DNA of 58,407 bases from assembly GCA_910578455.1 (NCBI GenBank), contig CAJTQA010000018.1, positions 1 through 58,407 on the forward strand. Direction: 5' to 3'. Positions 42,024-50,463 of the stretch are shown piece by piece; within the stretch, counting starts at the first letter, position 1, and every line of letters begins with the position of its first letter. The notes beneath the pieces were generated by a model. The model was not told the DNA's origin and searched no databases. It worked only from the letters and a program-made list of their open reading frames with translations. The stretch comes from an uncultured Dorea sp. GTDB lineage: Bacteria; Bacillota; Clostridia; Lachnospirales; Lachnospiraceae. The position numbers were made by a program, and so were the translations under genes.

Positions 42024-42764
42024 ATGAAATTTAATTATTTATCCGCAGAACAGTTACTAAAAGGCCATATCATGCGCCCCGGCCCAGATACAATCGACGT
42101 CTGCATCGCCCCATGGGATGCTCTTTCTTTTTCCCCGCGGGAACTTTCGGTTCTCTCGGATGCTGAGCAGGAAAGAGGACGCGCCCTCCGTCAAGAAACG
42201 GACAGACAAGCTTTTTTTGCCGGGAAGATTCTGCTGCGCCGTGCCCTAAGCTCTTATTTGAATTGTGCTCCGGAAATATTATCTTTTAAAACCGGCCCTC
42301 ACGGAAAGCCTTACCTTTTTTCTCCCTCCGGAACTATTTCCGGTTTCCGTCCGGATATATTTTTTAATCTTTCTCATTCCGGCAGCTACATCGCCATAGC
42401 CTTTTCTTCCGCCGCCCCTATTGGCATCGACATTGAAAAAGTACGAAAGAACCTTCGCGCAGAATCCCTTGTGCGGCGTTTTTTTCACCCCGATGAATAT
42501 GCACAATTTCAAAATATGCCGGAAGATACCCGTCAGGAATTTATATTTCGCAGATGGACCGTCCGGGAAGCTTTCCTTAAAGGGCTTGGCGACGGGCTTT
42601 CCATCTCCCCTGGATCTTTTCTTGTATCCGGGCTGGACAGCGGATTCTGCATAAAAAAAAGCCAGAAAGATTACTCTTCCTGGCATATCAGCCCCATTCC
42701 TGCTCCTGACGGCTATTACTGCAGCATTGCATATCAACCCGACCTTCAGATGCCCCCAGTATAG
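42024..42764 (+). CDS. 4'-phosphopantetheinyl transferase (Sfp type)
   Basis: The product has 246 residues. It transfers phosphopantetheine from CoA to carrier-protein serines. Sfp-family motifs are FNLSHSGSYIAIAFS, the metal-binding IGIDIEKVR and RRWTVREAFLKGLGDGL. The length fits the two-lobed Sfp group used for secondary metabolism or fatty-acid carrier proteins. ATG 42024 is chosen over 42018 because AAAGGA is then 6 bases upstream. No synthase genes are nearby, so the target carrier is unknown. Its 3' end overlaps the convergent bofA end by 19 bases. Confidence 0.92.
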   Translation: MKFNYLSAEQLLKGHIMRPGPDTIDVCIAPWDALSFSPRELSVLSDAEQERGRALRQETDRQAFFAGKILLRRALSSYLNCAPEILSFKTGPHGKPYLFSPSGTISGFRPDIFFNLSHSGSYIAIAFSSAAPIGIDIEKVRKNLRAESLVRRFFHPDEYAQFQNMPEDTRQEFIFRRWTVREAFLKGLGDGLSISPGSFLVSGLDSGFCIKKSQKDYSSWHISPIPAPDGYYCSIAYQPDLQMPPV

Positions 42765-42955
42765 AACGCTATACCGTATAAAAGTGCTACTCCCGGCGTT
42801 CCAAAAACTCCTGATGCCGTGAAGGTAACGGGGTTCAGCCCCACCTGCTGCGAAACGCCTCTTGAGGCAAGAAACTGATTGATAAAGAAAATCAAAGCCA
42901 TTCCCACTACTGCACGAATTAAAAACTGGACGATATAAGAAGTTTTCTGCTCCAA
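42746..42955 (-). CDS. bofA: BofA-like pro-sigmaK processing inhibitor family protein
   Basis: The product has about 69 residues with two hydrophobic segments and the family C-terminal pattern VGLNPVTFTASGVFGTPGVALL. In Bacillus, BofA holds the SpoIVFB protease inactive in the forespore outer membrane until pro-sigmaK cleavage is needed. The best start is TTG 42955, after a GGGGGAG site; the frame continues upstream to 43018 without a good site. In this organism a sigK system is assumed, not seen. Confidence 0.7.
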   Translation of the reverse strand: MEQKTSYIVQFLIRAVVGMALIFFINQFLASRGVSQQVGLNPVTFTASGVFGTPGVALLYGIAFYTGGI

Positions 42956-43024
42956 ACGAAACTCTCCCCCGCTTTTCTTTTGTTCCAGTATATTCCGTGC
43001 ATCCACGCAATATGACAATCCATC

Positions 43025-43513
43025 TTACAAATCAATGCTTATCTTCCGGTTTGTCTTATGATATTCATGGTAATTCACCCCGGCAGCATCGAACATCCGC
43101 ATCGATGCTTTTACGGAAGGGGTATCCTCGTATTTGTTGGAGCCGTAGATTACTTCTTTGATTCCGCTCTGGATGATTGCCTTAGCGCACTCATTGCACG
43201 GAAACAGCGATACGTACAGTTTTGCTCCTTCCAGGCTCCCGCCCCTGTAATTTAAGATTGCGTTCAGCTCACTGTGTACTGTATAGACGTACTTCATCTC
43301 TAACGGATCTTCTCCCTCTCTCGCCCAGGGAAAATTATCATCCGAGCATCCCATAGGCAGGCCGTTATAACCCATAGATAATATCTTGTTGTCCTGGCTC
43401 ACAATGCAGCATCCGACCTGTGTGTTCGGATCTTTTGATCGCATCCCTGAAAGCAGCGCAACGCCCATGAAATACTCATCCCAGCTGATATAATCTAACC
43501 TTTTGCCTTCCAT
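43025..43513 (-). CDS. dCMP deaminase family protein (ComEB-like)
   Basis: The product has 162 residues with the cytidine/deoxycytidylate deaminase fold. The zinc motif is HSELNAIL (His and catalytic Glu) and PCNECAKAI (two Cys). It converts dCMP to dUMP for thymidylate synthesis. ATG 43513 follows GGAGGAG. It lies 15 bases after upp, so the two form a pyrimidine salvage pair. Confidence 0.93.
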   Translation of the reverse strand: MEGKRLDYISWDEYFMGVALLSGMRSKDPNTQVGCCIVSQDNKILSMGYNGLPMGCSDDNFPWAREGEDPLEMKYVYTVHSELNAILNYRGGSLEGAKLYVSLFPCNECAKAIIQSGIKEVIYGSNKYEDTPSVKASMRMFDAAGVNYHEYHKTNRKISIDL

Positions 43514-43527
43514 AAGCTCTCCTCCCA

Positions 43528-44157
43528 TTATTTTGTTCCAAAGATACGGTCTCCCGCATCTCCAAGCCCCGGGACAATATATTTATGCTCATTAAGCCCC
43601 TCATCCAGCACTCCGACGTACAGATCCACATCCGGATGCTCTGCCTTCATTCGTTCAATGCCCTCCGGCGCCGCAACGATGCACAAGAACCGAATATTCT
43701 TTACTCCTTTTTCTTTTAAAAGCTGTATTGCAGCCACGCTGGATCCCCCCGTTGCAAGCATGGGATCGACTACAAATACTTCCCTCTCACTGCAGTCTGC
43801 CGGCAATTTGCAGTAATATTCTACCGGCTCATATGTCTCCGGATTTCGGTAAAGGCCGATATGCCCTACCTTTGCCGCCGGAATCATGCGTAACATCCCG
43901 TCAACCATCCCTAAGCCCGCACGCAGGATCGGAACAATGGCCATTTTCTTTCCGCTAAGTTCCTTTCCTGTCATCTCACAGATGGGTGTCTTTATCCTTA
44001 CATCTTTCAGTTTCAGGTTCCTGGTTGCCTCATAACACATAAGCGCCGCAATCTCGCTCACAATCTCCCGAAACTCTTTAGATCCCGTCTCCTCTCTTCT
44101 GATATACGTAATCTTGTGCTGTATCAGCGGATGTTCCATAATGTGTACTTTTGACAT
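43528..44157 (-). CDS. upp: Uracil phosphoribosyltransferase
   Basis: The product has 209 residues, the usual length. It makes UMP from uracil and PRPP. The PRPP loop is FVVDPMLATGGSSVAAI, and the C-terminal uracil-binding GLGDAGDRIFGT is present. GGAGG precedes ATG 44157. It lies directly downstream of the Sua5-type gene (gap 41 bases). Confidence 0.97.
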   Translation of the reverse strand: MSKVHIMEHPLIQHKITYIRREETGSKEFREIVSEIAALMCYEATRNLKLKDVRIKTPICEMTGKELSGKKMAIVPILRAGLGMVDGMLRMIPAAKVGHIGLYRNPETYEPVEYYCKLPADCSEREVFVVDPMLATGGSSVAAIQLLKEKGVKNIRFLCIVAAPEGIERMKAEHPDVDLYVGVLDEGLNEHKYIVPGLGDAGDRIFGTK

Positions 44158-44198
44158 GTAATTTTCCTCCTTTATTCCACGCCTTCAAAAAGCCGGCG

Positions 44199-45248
44199 TT
44201 ATGTATGTATGACATGGTGACCTGCCGCCTTCAAAAGCCTGTTCATGACCGCGCTGCCGATCCCGTCTCCTGAGAAAGACTCGCTGAAAATGTATTCCAC
44301 GTCCTCCCCGTCGAATTCCCGCAGTATCGCATAAAGTCGGCTGGCGACCGTCGCCTCATCCTGCCTTGTGCCGATGCATTTCACAAGCCCGCAGTCATAT
44401 CTCCCCACCGTCTCCTCTGTACCTATAATGCCGACCCTGCTGCCCTCTTCTTCCTTTTCGCGCGAAAGCCGGTTGATTTCCCTGATTACCTGTTCCGTCT
44501 GCCCTTCTACAACGCTAAGTTTCGCTTTAGGCGCATAATGCCGATATTTCATCCCCGGCGCTTTAGGAGCTTCCTTGCTGTCAGCGCCGAGCAGCGCTTT
44601 ATCTTCTGCCACTTCTCCCAAAATCCCTTCCAGCATCTCTTTTGTCACCGCTCCCGGACGCAATATCATGGGCGGCGTGACAGTGAGATCAAGAATCGTA
44701 GATTCCACGCCGATCTCTACCGATCCTCCGTCCACAATCATGTCTATCTTCCCCTCAAGATCCTCCCTGACATGCTCTGCCATAGTTGGGCTTGGCCTGC
44801 CGGAAGTATTCGCGCTTGGCGCCGCGATATAACCGCCTCCTGCGTCAATTACCGCCCTTGCCGTCTCATGATCCGGCATCCGCACGGCAACAGTATCAAG
44901 CCCCCCTGTCGTTCCGTACGGCACACATTCCGCTTTATTAAAAATCATGGTAATGGGACCCGGCCAGAACGCGCCTGCAAGAGCATGGGCCTGTTCCGGG
45001 ATATCGGAAACAATTCTGCCAAGGGCATCCATATGCGCGATATGGATAATCAGCGGATTATCAGAAGGCCTTCCCTTTGCGGCATAAATCTTTTCTGCCG
45101 CCCTGGCGTTCAGCGCATCCGCGCCCAGCCCATATACCGTTTCCGTCGGAAACGCCACAAGGCCGCCTTCCTTTAATATCTTTCCTGCCTCCCTGACGGC
45201 ATCATTATCAAGTTTAACATTTGTTATCTTCTTTATCCGTGTCTTCAT
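44199..45248 (-). CDS. ywlC: L-threonylcarbamoyladenylate synthase (Sua5/YwlC/TsaC family)
   Basis: The product has 349 residues. The YrdC domain (about 10-205) has GGLVAFPTETVYGLGADALN, KGRPSDNPLIIH and SANTSGRPSPT. The C-terminal Sua5 domain (about 225-349) follows, linked by a Pro-Lys-rich hinge (PKAPGMKYRHYAPKA). It makes threonylcarbamoyl-AMP from Thr, bicarbonate and ATP for t6A at tRNA position 37. No ribosome-binding site precedes ATG 45248, but a TATAAT lies 6 bases before it, so the mRNA may be leaderless. Confidence 0.95.
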   Translation of the reverse strand: MKTRIKKITNVKLDNDAVREAGKILKEGGLVAFPTETVYGLGADALNARAAEKIYAAKGRPSDNPLIIHIAHMDALGRIVSDIPEQAHALAGAFWPGPITMIFNKAECVPYGTTGGLDTVAVRMPDHETARAVIDAGGGYIAAPSANTSGRPSPTMAEHVREDLEGKIDMIVDGGSVEIGVESTILDLTVTPPMILRPGAVTKEMLEGILGEVAEDKALLGADSKEAPKAPGMKYRHYAPKAKLSVVEGQTEQVIREINRLSREKEEEGSRVGIIGTEETVGRYDCGLVKCIGTRQDEATVASRLYAILREFDGEDVEYIFSESFSGDGIGSAVMNRLLKAAGHHVIHT

Positions 45249-45254
45249 GCATTT

Positions 45255-45283
45255 ATTATACTACACTCTGAAAGCTCCTACAA
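45255..45283 (-). promoter_or_regulatory. Promoter for a probably leaderless ywlC mRNA
   Basis: On the minus strand: TTGTAG (45278-45283), a 17-base spacer and TATAAT (45255-45260). Only 6 bases separate the -10 element from the ATG, so transcription would begin at or next to the A of the start codon. Confidence 0.65.
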
Positions 45284-45284
45284 G

Positions 45285-45983
45285 CTAAGATGTCTCTGAT
45301 TTTCCCTGGCGGATAAATTCGAGGATTCCCTGACAGATTGCCTCGGCGACTTTATCCTGATATTCTTCAAGGCTCAGATTTGCCGCCTCCTCCGGATTTG
45401 AGAGGAATCCGCACTCAACAATAATCGTCGGAACTTGCGTACGCCTTAGCAGATAATATGTATTATTTGCTTTTGGCTGCCTTGTATTCCCTGCGTCAAG
45501 GGAAAGCAGCGCATTCTGCATGATCCCCGCCGCCTCTTCCCCTTCCTTTGATCCGGAATAATAGAATACCTGCGCTCCGCGGACAGAGGAATCCTGATAG
45601 CTGTTCTGGTGGATGCTGACTGCAATCTGCGGAGTCTCCTTATTGATAAGCTCCACCCTTTTCTTCATATCTGCCGCCTTTGATGCGGAACTGTCTTCCG
45701 GCATCATCATTCTGTCTTCCTCTCTCGTCATGATGACTTCTACTTTTTTCTTTTTCAGCAGAGCTTCTGTCTTTTTGGCAATCTCAAGATTAATCTCCTT
45801 TTCAATGACATCTCCGACACCTACCTTTCCAGGATCCGAACCCCCGTGCCCCGCATCGATCACCACCGTATTTTTCCTCACGGAAATCTTATCTGATGCT
45901 ACCTGGCGCGTCAGGTTCTGATTCAGCACAGCCAGCCCTAAAACAGTAAGAATCAATACCGCCAATTCTATTTTCTTACGCAA
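45285..45983 (-). CDS. cwlD: CwlD-type N-acetylmuramoyl-L-alanine amidase
   Basis: The product has 232 residues. An N-terminal membrane/signal segment (about 6-22) precedes an Amidase_3 domain: TVVIDAGHGGSDPG (zinc His), the conserved Glu in EKEINLEIA, SIHQNSYQD (second His) and the C-terminal Glu in TIIVECGFLSN. The size fits CwlD, which makes muramic-delta-lactam in spore cortex. It starts at TTG 45983 with GGAGG 7-8 bases upstream; this site lies in the 3' arm of the preceding gene's terminator hairpin. Confidence 0.88.
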   Translation of the reverse strand: MRKKIELAVLILTVLGLAVLNQNLTRQVASDKISVRKNTVVIDAGHGGSDPGKVGVGDVIEKEINLEIAKKTEALLKKKKVEVIMTREEDRMMMPEDSSASKAADMKKRVELINKETPQIAVSIHQNSYQDSSVRGAQVFYYSGSKEGEEAAGIMQNALLSLDAGNTRQPKANNTYYLLRRTQVPTIIVECGFLSNPEEAANLSLEEYQDKVAEAICQGILEFIRQGKSETS

Positions 45984-45984
45984 A

Positions 45985-46039
45985 AAAATACCTCCATACA
46001 GTCTATGTTAGTTCAATATATGACTGATGGAGGTATTTT
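45985..46039 (-). terminator. Terminator hairpin of the GH18 gene carrying the cwlD ribosome-binding site
   Basis: AAAATACCTCCATACAGTC (45985-46003) pairs, with a one-base bulge, with GACTGATGGAGGTATTTT (46022-46039). On the minus strand the hairpin ends in GGAGGTATTTTTTT, running into the cwlD TTG start. The GGAGG is the cwlD Shine-Dalgarno. This is the same arrangement as at glgP-spoIID. Confidence 0.75.
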
Positions 46040-46043
46040 ATAT

Positions 46044-48287
46044 TTAATTTACATACTGCTGAATCAAAGGCCAGACGTCCGAAGTCTCCTGGCCCAGCGC
46101 CCATGCGGCGCTGCCTGCAAGCTTGTACTCCTTCATGAGCTTAAGCTTAGGCTCCAGGGACTTTACATCTTCAAGCCAGATCTTATAAGTGGTATCGCCG
46201 TCTGTCCACGTCGCAAAGTTCTGCTGTGTTTCCTCATCCCAGGTAATCTCTGCCCCGGCCTCCGAAACCTTTTCCTTTGCCCTTGCCATTCCATAGGACT
46301 CGCTCTTTACTTCCGTTGAATACTGCTCGGCTTCCGTTCCCTTGTCTTTCGCCAGCTGCTCCTGCGTTTTCGGTTTTTCACGCCACAGCCTGGTAAAGAA
46401 CGGAATTCCATTGATAACTTTCTCAGCCGGCACTTCTTTAAGCGTCTCCTCAATACCTTCTTTGACGAAGTTATACGAAGCCACGGAACCTGCCACCGGA
46501 GAACCTCCGAAGTGTTCGTCGTATCCCATGATAATTACATAATCAGCAAACACTCCCTGTTCCTTACGGTTATATTGCTTGTTGTAATCCTTCGGCACAT
46601 AATTGTCCACCGACAGTACCAATGCGCTCTGGCGGCACTTTATTGACAGTTCACGGATAAACTGTATATAGTGCTCCCCGCATTCTTCTGAAACTTTTTC
46701 AAAATCTACATTGATACCCGCAATATTTGTCTGCAAAGCATCTGCCATTAATTGATTGATGAGTTTTTCGCGCTTGGACGTGGAGCTTAACAGCTCATAC
46801 GTCTCTTTCTGGGAATTAATCCCGCCGTCAAAATCTCTCACCGTCGCCCACACATCTACCTTGAGCTGTCGTGCTTTCTCTACATAATCTGAAGAAGAGA
46901 TCGATTCCAGATCACCATCCGTATTCTTCACATGATACCAGGTGGGCGCAATAGTCGTAAGACCCTTTGTCTCTGCTATCTTATCAAGCACATTATTATT
47001 CGCTTCCCGATTGGTCACGTTGTGCCATACCAGGTTAATCGTGTGGTCTTCGGATATACTCGTATATTCCGGTTCATCAAACTCCCTGGTGATTTTCTTC
47101 TTCTCTGTCTTCTTCAGCGCACTCTTTTGCACGTAACCGATGTATCCGTCTTTTGTCCGGACTTTCTCCCAGTTCTCTTCTTCCTCAAGAACAAATACCT
47201 CGTCCTTTTTCTCAATCTCTGTCAAAATAGGGCTTTTTACTCCGCCGCGGTAACGGACTTTTGCGTCTTTTTTCACCGCTGCAATACTTTTTTCTCCCCA
47301 TTCGGTCGTAATTGATACTCTTCCCGGATCATCATAGACTTCATAGTCGATATTTACATACTTCTGAATGAAATCAAGTGCTATATATGCTGTGCTGCCT
47401 TCTGTTTTTAAGATGACATAGTCTTCATTGTTCTTATCATTTGACACCATATAGTCTTTACTGCCAACTTCGACAGACACAATATCTTTTGGCAGCGTGT
47501 AAAGGAGCTTGCTCTCATTGGGATCCCAGTAAAAGCGGTTGCTGATATAGTCTCTTACTGTCTCATACTGCACATAGGCTTTGCTTTCTGAAATCATTCC
47601 GTGCGGTTCAAGTATCTCATTATTTACTATAATCGCAAGCTGGCCTTTCTGTTCTATTCCATAATATTTTTTCAAATCTGCCTTTTCCTTGGAAGGACTG
47701 TATTTCTTCCACAAAAACGCACCCGCCACTGCTGCAATTACCAGTATAATAAAAAGACTTACTTTTAATATGAGCATTCTTTTCCTTCTTCTTTTCGCCT
47801 GCTGTCTGCTGACCGGCCTTCTTGGACCTGAAGGACGGCGCCGCCTGTTTCTTGCAGGACGTTCAGACTCATCCAAACTCCTGCGTCTCGGCATCGGTCC
47901 GGTCTCCTCTATATTCCTGCGTCTTGGCGCTGATCCAGGTTCATCCGAGCTCCTGCGTCTTGGCGCTGATCCGGTCTTCTCCGGCATCCTGCGCCTTGGC
48001 ACCGGCCCGGTCTCCTCTGAAACCCTGCGCCTCGGTGTCAGCCCGTCACCCTCCGTCATTCTTCTTCTGGGCAGCGCTCCGGTATTGCCCGGCATTCTTC
48101 TCCTTACTGTCTCTTCACCGTCCTGCGAAACTCTCTTTCCGCTTTCCTGTTCAGATACTCTCCTGCCAGGTCTCTGCCCGGACACCCTTCTTCTGGATGC
48201 CGGATCCTGTGACGGTTTCGGATTCCCAAAATTGCCCGGCGTCGGCTTGTTCGAATTTGTGCGGCCTATTTTCTCATTATCTTCCAT
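46044..48287 (-). CDS. GH18-domain cell-wall protein with Arg-rich cytoplasmic repeat and SH3 domain
   Basis: The product has 747 residues. The N-terminal 170 are cytoplasmic and contain seven 12-residue units starting RRR (about 62-145). A membrane span follows (about 171-192), then a copper-amine-oxidase-N-like region (about 200-320), an SH3 domain (about 325-380) and a GH18 domain (about 400-747). The GH18 catalytic stretch is AGINVDFEKVSE (DxxxE-type with catalytic Glu), with YVIIMGYDEHF downstream. It resembles the spore/wall glycosidases YaaH/YdhD in fold, but the tail is distinctive. The likely role is peptidoglycan hydrolysis at the outer face. AGGAGG precedes the ATG. Confidence 0.85.
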   Translation of the reverse strand: MEDNEKIGRTNSNKPTPGNFGNPKPSQDPASRRRVSGQRPGRRVSEQESGKRVSQDGEETVRRRMPGNTGALPRRRMTEGDGLTPRRRVSEETGPVPRRRMPEKTGSAPRRRSSDEPGSAPRRRNIEETGPMPRRRSLDESERPARNRRRRPSGPRRPVSRQQAKRRRKRMLILKVSLFIILVIAAVAGAFLWKKYSPSKEKADLKKYYGIEQKGQLAIIVNNEILEPHGMISESKAYVQYETVRDYISNRFYWDPNESKLLYTLPKDIVSVEVGSKDYMVSNDKNNEDYVILKTEGSTAYIALDFIQKYVNIDYEVYDDPGRVSITTEWGEKSIAAVKKDAKVRYRGGVKSPILTEIEKKDEVFVLEEEENWEKVRTKDGYIGYVQKSALKKTEKKKITREFDEPEYTSISEDHTINLVWHNVTNREANNNVLDKIAETKGLTTIAPTWYHVKNTDGDLESISSSDYVEKARQLKVDVWATVRDFDGGINSQKETYELLSSTSKREKLINQLMADALQTNIAGINVDFEKVSEECGEHYIQFIRELSIKCRQSALVLSVDNYVPKDYNKQYNRKEQGVFADYVIIMGYDEHFGGSPVAGSVASYNFVKEGIEETLKEVPAEKVINGIPFFTRLWREKPKTQEQLAKDKGTEAEQYSTEVKSESYGMARAKEKVSEAGAEITWDEETQQNFATWTDGDTTYKIWLEDVKSLEPKLKLMKEYKLAGSAAWALGQETSDVWPLIQQYVN
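47853..48104 (-). repeat. Seven 36-bp tandem repeats encoding a 12-residue RRR unit
   Basis: Seven consecutive units of 12 residues begin with RRR and mostly end in P (for example RRRVSEETGPVP and RRRMPEKTGSAP). Related, less regular units precede them. The units have diverged at the third to eleventh positions while the RRR is kept, indicating selection for charge and spacing. Confidence 0.88.
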
Positions 48288-48404
48288 GCTGCACCTCCTG
48301 TTCGAACCTATTATAACAACTATTGCGTCCTACGTCATTAATTATTTCGACATTTTTCTTATAAACATATTTTTAGCATACTCCGAGGGGTCTTTACACT
48401 CTTT

Positions 48405-48623
48405 TTACTCTTCCACGTCGGTAAAGCACAGCTCCTTGATATCACCCTTTTCATTCATGACATAGTCGCGCATAAAAATTACGTTATCCCGAAGGACATG
48501 CGCCTGCACGACCTGCATGGGGCTTGCCGCCAGTCCGTTCAGTGAAATTCCAACTCCTTTCTTCTCATAACCTGTCAGCTCCGCAAAGAGTTCCCGAACA
48601 TCCTGTTTCTCGTACCCACTCAT
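48405..48623 (-). CDS. Small hypothetical protein
   Basis: The product is a 72-residue soluble protein starting MSGYEKQDVRELFAELTGYE and ending LCFTDVEE. ATG 48623 is supported by AAGGAGG 6 bases upstream; the longer upstream frame lacks a site. No membrane span or known family was recognised. It lies alone between the GH18 gene and mecA. Confidence 0.65.
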   Translation of the reverse strand: MSGYEKQDVRELFAELTGYEKKGVGISLNGLAASPMQVVQAHVLRDNVIFMRDYVMNEKGDIKELCFTDVEE

Positions 48624-49068
48624 ATTTTCCTCCTTCTCAATGCTGCTGCAATGATAACCGCGTCCGTTCCTGCATATAATAAAGCCAGAAGAAAAGTGCT
48701 GTGATACATTTTCTAATGTACTATATTTCCAGAATAAATAGTTCCGCATTGTCCTGTTAAATGTTTTTGTATTGTTGCTAATTTGTGATACTTGTGTCGA
48801 AATGACACGTTTGATTACTTAAAATGACTTTTTGTTACTGCTGATTGTTAAATTGATAATTCATTAAGATTTTACATTGAGAAAAAGTAAATTCGTAAAA
48901 GTCTCCCTCCTTTGTTCTAGGAACGCAGTTATCAGGGAAAACTATTTTCTGGTATCGTTATTATATCGGAAAGGATTTTGAAACGCAAGTACTTTTTTAT
49001 TTTATATTAATTTTATTGAACATTCCATATTCCCTATGCTATACTAAACTAGGAAGGAAGTGATAGAT
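48624..49068 (+). other. AT-rich intergenic region upstream of mecA
   Basis: No gene was recognised. It contains a small dyad GTGTC-GAAAT-GACAC (48794-48808) and, at its right end, the mecA promoter. The leftward hypothetical gene's promoter was not identified. Confidence 0.5.
49016..49045 (+). promoter_or_regulatory. Promoter of mecA
   Basis: TTGAAC (49016-49021), an 18-base spacer and TATACT (49040-49045), 23 bases before the ATG. Confidence 0.6.
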
Positions 49069-49800
49069 ATGAAAATTGAGAAGATTAACAACAATCAAAT
49101 ACGCTGCACTCTCACACGCGCCGATTTGGCCGAACGCCAGCTGCACCTGAGCGAATTGGCATACGGTACTGAAAAGGCTAGATCACTTTTCCATGACATG
49201 ATGCAACAGGCAGCTTACGAATTCGGTTTTGAGGCAGATGATATCCCCTTGATGATCGAGGCAATTCCTGCGTCTTCCGATTCAATTGTGCTGATAATTA
49301 CCAAAGTAGAGGATCCAGATGAGCTGGATACCAGGTTTTCAAAGTTCGCACCTTCCCCTTCGGGAGATATGGGGCCAAGCGAGCATGAAAGCGCTGATAA
49401 GCTCGAAGGCGCCGAAACTCTGTTAGACCTTCTTGGAAAGGTGAAAGAAAAAATTGAGGAAGTAAAGCAGGCAACAGACGAGCAGCAAAAAAAAGATGAC
49501 AACACGGTAAATGTCCGGCTGTTTTCATTTGCAACTATGGATCATCTTCTGCAAGCATCGCAGATGATCGGCAATACGTACCTTGATTTTAACTCTCTTT
49601 ACAAAGACAATACAGAAAACTTATATTTTCTTGCTGTTATGCAGAATGAGCATTCCGTCAATGACTTTAACCGGGTCTGCAACATGCTCACAGAGTTTGG
49701 TACCCTGGAGAGATCTTCCGGCGCCAGCCTTGCCTTCCTTGAAGAACATTGTGAATTGCTCATCTCCAACAATGCCATGCAGCAGCTGGCGACAATTTAA
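49069..49800 (+). CDS. mecA: MecA-type ClpC adaptor protein
   Basis: The product has 243 residues. The N-terminal substrate-binding domain (MKIEKINNNQIRCTLTRADL, then FHDMMQQAAYEFGF) and the C-terminal ClpC-binding domain (NVRLFSFATMDHLLQASQMI) are joined by an acidic linker. MecA delivers targets to ClpCP and limits competence in Bacillus. ATG 49069 is preferred over GTG 49060 because AGGAAGG is then correctly spaced. A bidirectional terminator follows. Confidence 0.93.
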   Translation: MKIEKINNNQIRCTLTRADLAERQLHLSELAYGTEKARSLFHDMMQQAAYEFGFEADDIPLMIEAIPASSDSIVLIITKVEDPDELDTRFSKFAPSPSGDMGPSEHESADKLEGAETLLDLLGKVKEKIEEVKQATDEQQKKDDNTVNVRLFSFATMDHLLQASQMIGNTYLDFNSLYKDNTENLYFLAVMQNEHSVNDFNRVCNMLTEFGTLERSSGASLAFLEEHCELLISNNAMQQLATI

Positions 49801-49809
49801 TCAGGAAAT

Positions 49810-49850
49810 AAAAAATGTTTCGGAAAACCAGATTTCCGAAACATTTTTTC
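49810..49850 (+). terminator. Bidirectional terminator between mecA and the DUF1858 gene
   Basis: ATGTTTCGGAAA (49815-49826) pairs perfectly with TTTCCGAAACAT (49833-49844), flanked by an A-run and a T-run. Confidence 0.93.
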
Positions 49851-50075
49851 TTATTCGCCTAATGCCGCCGTAAGTGTAGCATTGAGTTTTGCAACGAGTA
49901 AATCCGGATCCACCCCATGTCCCATCGCTCCCTGCTCAATAGATTCCATCTGGGAGTGTGGACATCCTATACAGCCCATACCTGCTTCCATAAGGTCTTC
50001 CACGATCTTTGGACACTTTTCATAATATGTTCCGAGCAGCTCTCCAAAAGTCATATCTTTAGAAACATATGCCAT
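49851..50075 (-). CDS. DUF1858 domain small redox-type protein
   Basis: The product has 74 residues. It matches the DUF1858 layout: AYVSKDMTFGELLGTYYEKC...LMEAGMGCIGCPHSQMESIE, with a conserved CxxC (CIGC). Such proteins are common in anaerobes, often beside hybrid-cluster or sulfur proteins; the role is unknown. ATG 50075 follows AAGGAGG by 8 bases. Confidence 0.85.
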   Translation of the reverse strand: MAYVSKDMTFGELLGTYYEKCPKIVEDLMEAGMGCIGCPHSQMESIEQGAMGHGVDPDLLVAKLNATLTAALGE

Positions 50076-50288
50076 GCATGACACCTCCTTTGTAGTTCAG
50101 TATTATTCATTATATCTGCTTTTATCCATTGTGTAAACATTTTCACACAATTTATTCTTAATATTCGACTACTCAAAAGTCAATGATTTTTTTCATTTTT
50201 CCCATCCAAAACACATTTTTATGATAACTACACAAAACACTCGTTCTTTTTTTAGCATTAAATAATCCACCATATTACTGCATTTTTA

Positions 50289-50369
50289 TGTGGATAATGT
50301 GGATAAATTCCAAAAAGCATCTATTTTTCCACCTTTTTTAAGGATTTCAGTGTGGATAACTTGGATAAG
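50289..50369 (+). other. Cluster of DnaA boxes in an intergenic region
   Basis: The perfect DnaA box TGTGGATAA occurs at 50289-50297, immediately again at 50298-50306, and at 50351-50359. A degenerate TTGGATAA follows at 50362-50369, and TAATCCACC (near-match on the other strand) lies at 50263-50271. The 410-base AT-rich gap (50076-50485) holds no gene. No dnaA or dnaN is nearby, so this looks like a DnaA-binding cluster away from the origin rather than oriC. Confidence 0.7.
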
Positions 50370-50436
50370 TCTCCACTTCCTATTTTTACATTTTTTTACA
50401 CTTTTGTACAATTTGTATATCTGCTTTTTTGCACAT

Positions 50437-50463
50437 GAAAATCCCGGCAGACTGGCTGCCGGG
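50437..50463 (-). terminator. Terminator of the NlpC/P60 gene
   Basis: CCCGGCAG (50443-50450) pairs with CTGCCGGG (50456-50463). On the minus strand it is followed by ATTTTC. It lies 23 bases past the gene stop. Confidence 0.8.

Noticed and set aside
42746..42764. 19-base convergent overlap of phosphopantetheinyl transferase and bofA ends
   Set aside because: Short tail-to-tail overlaps are common in compact genomes and need no special explanation.
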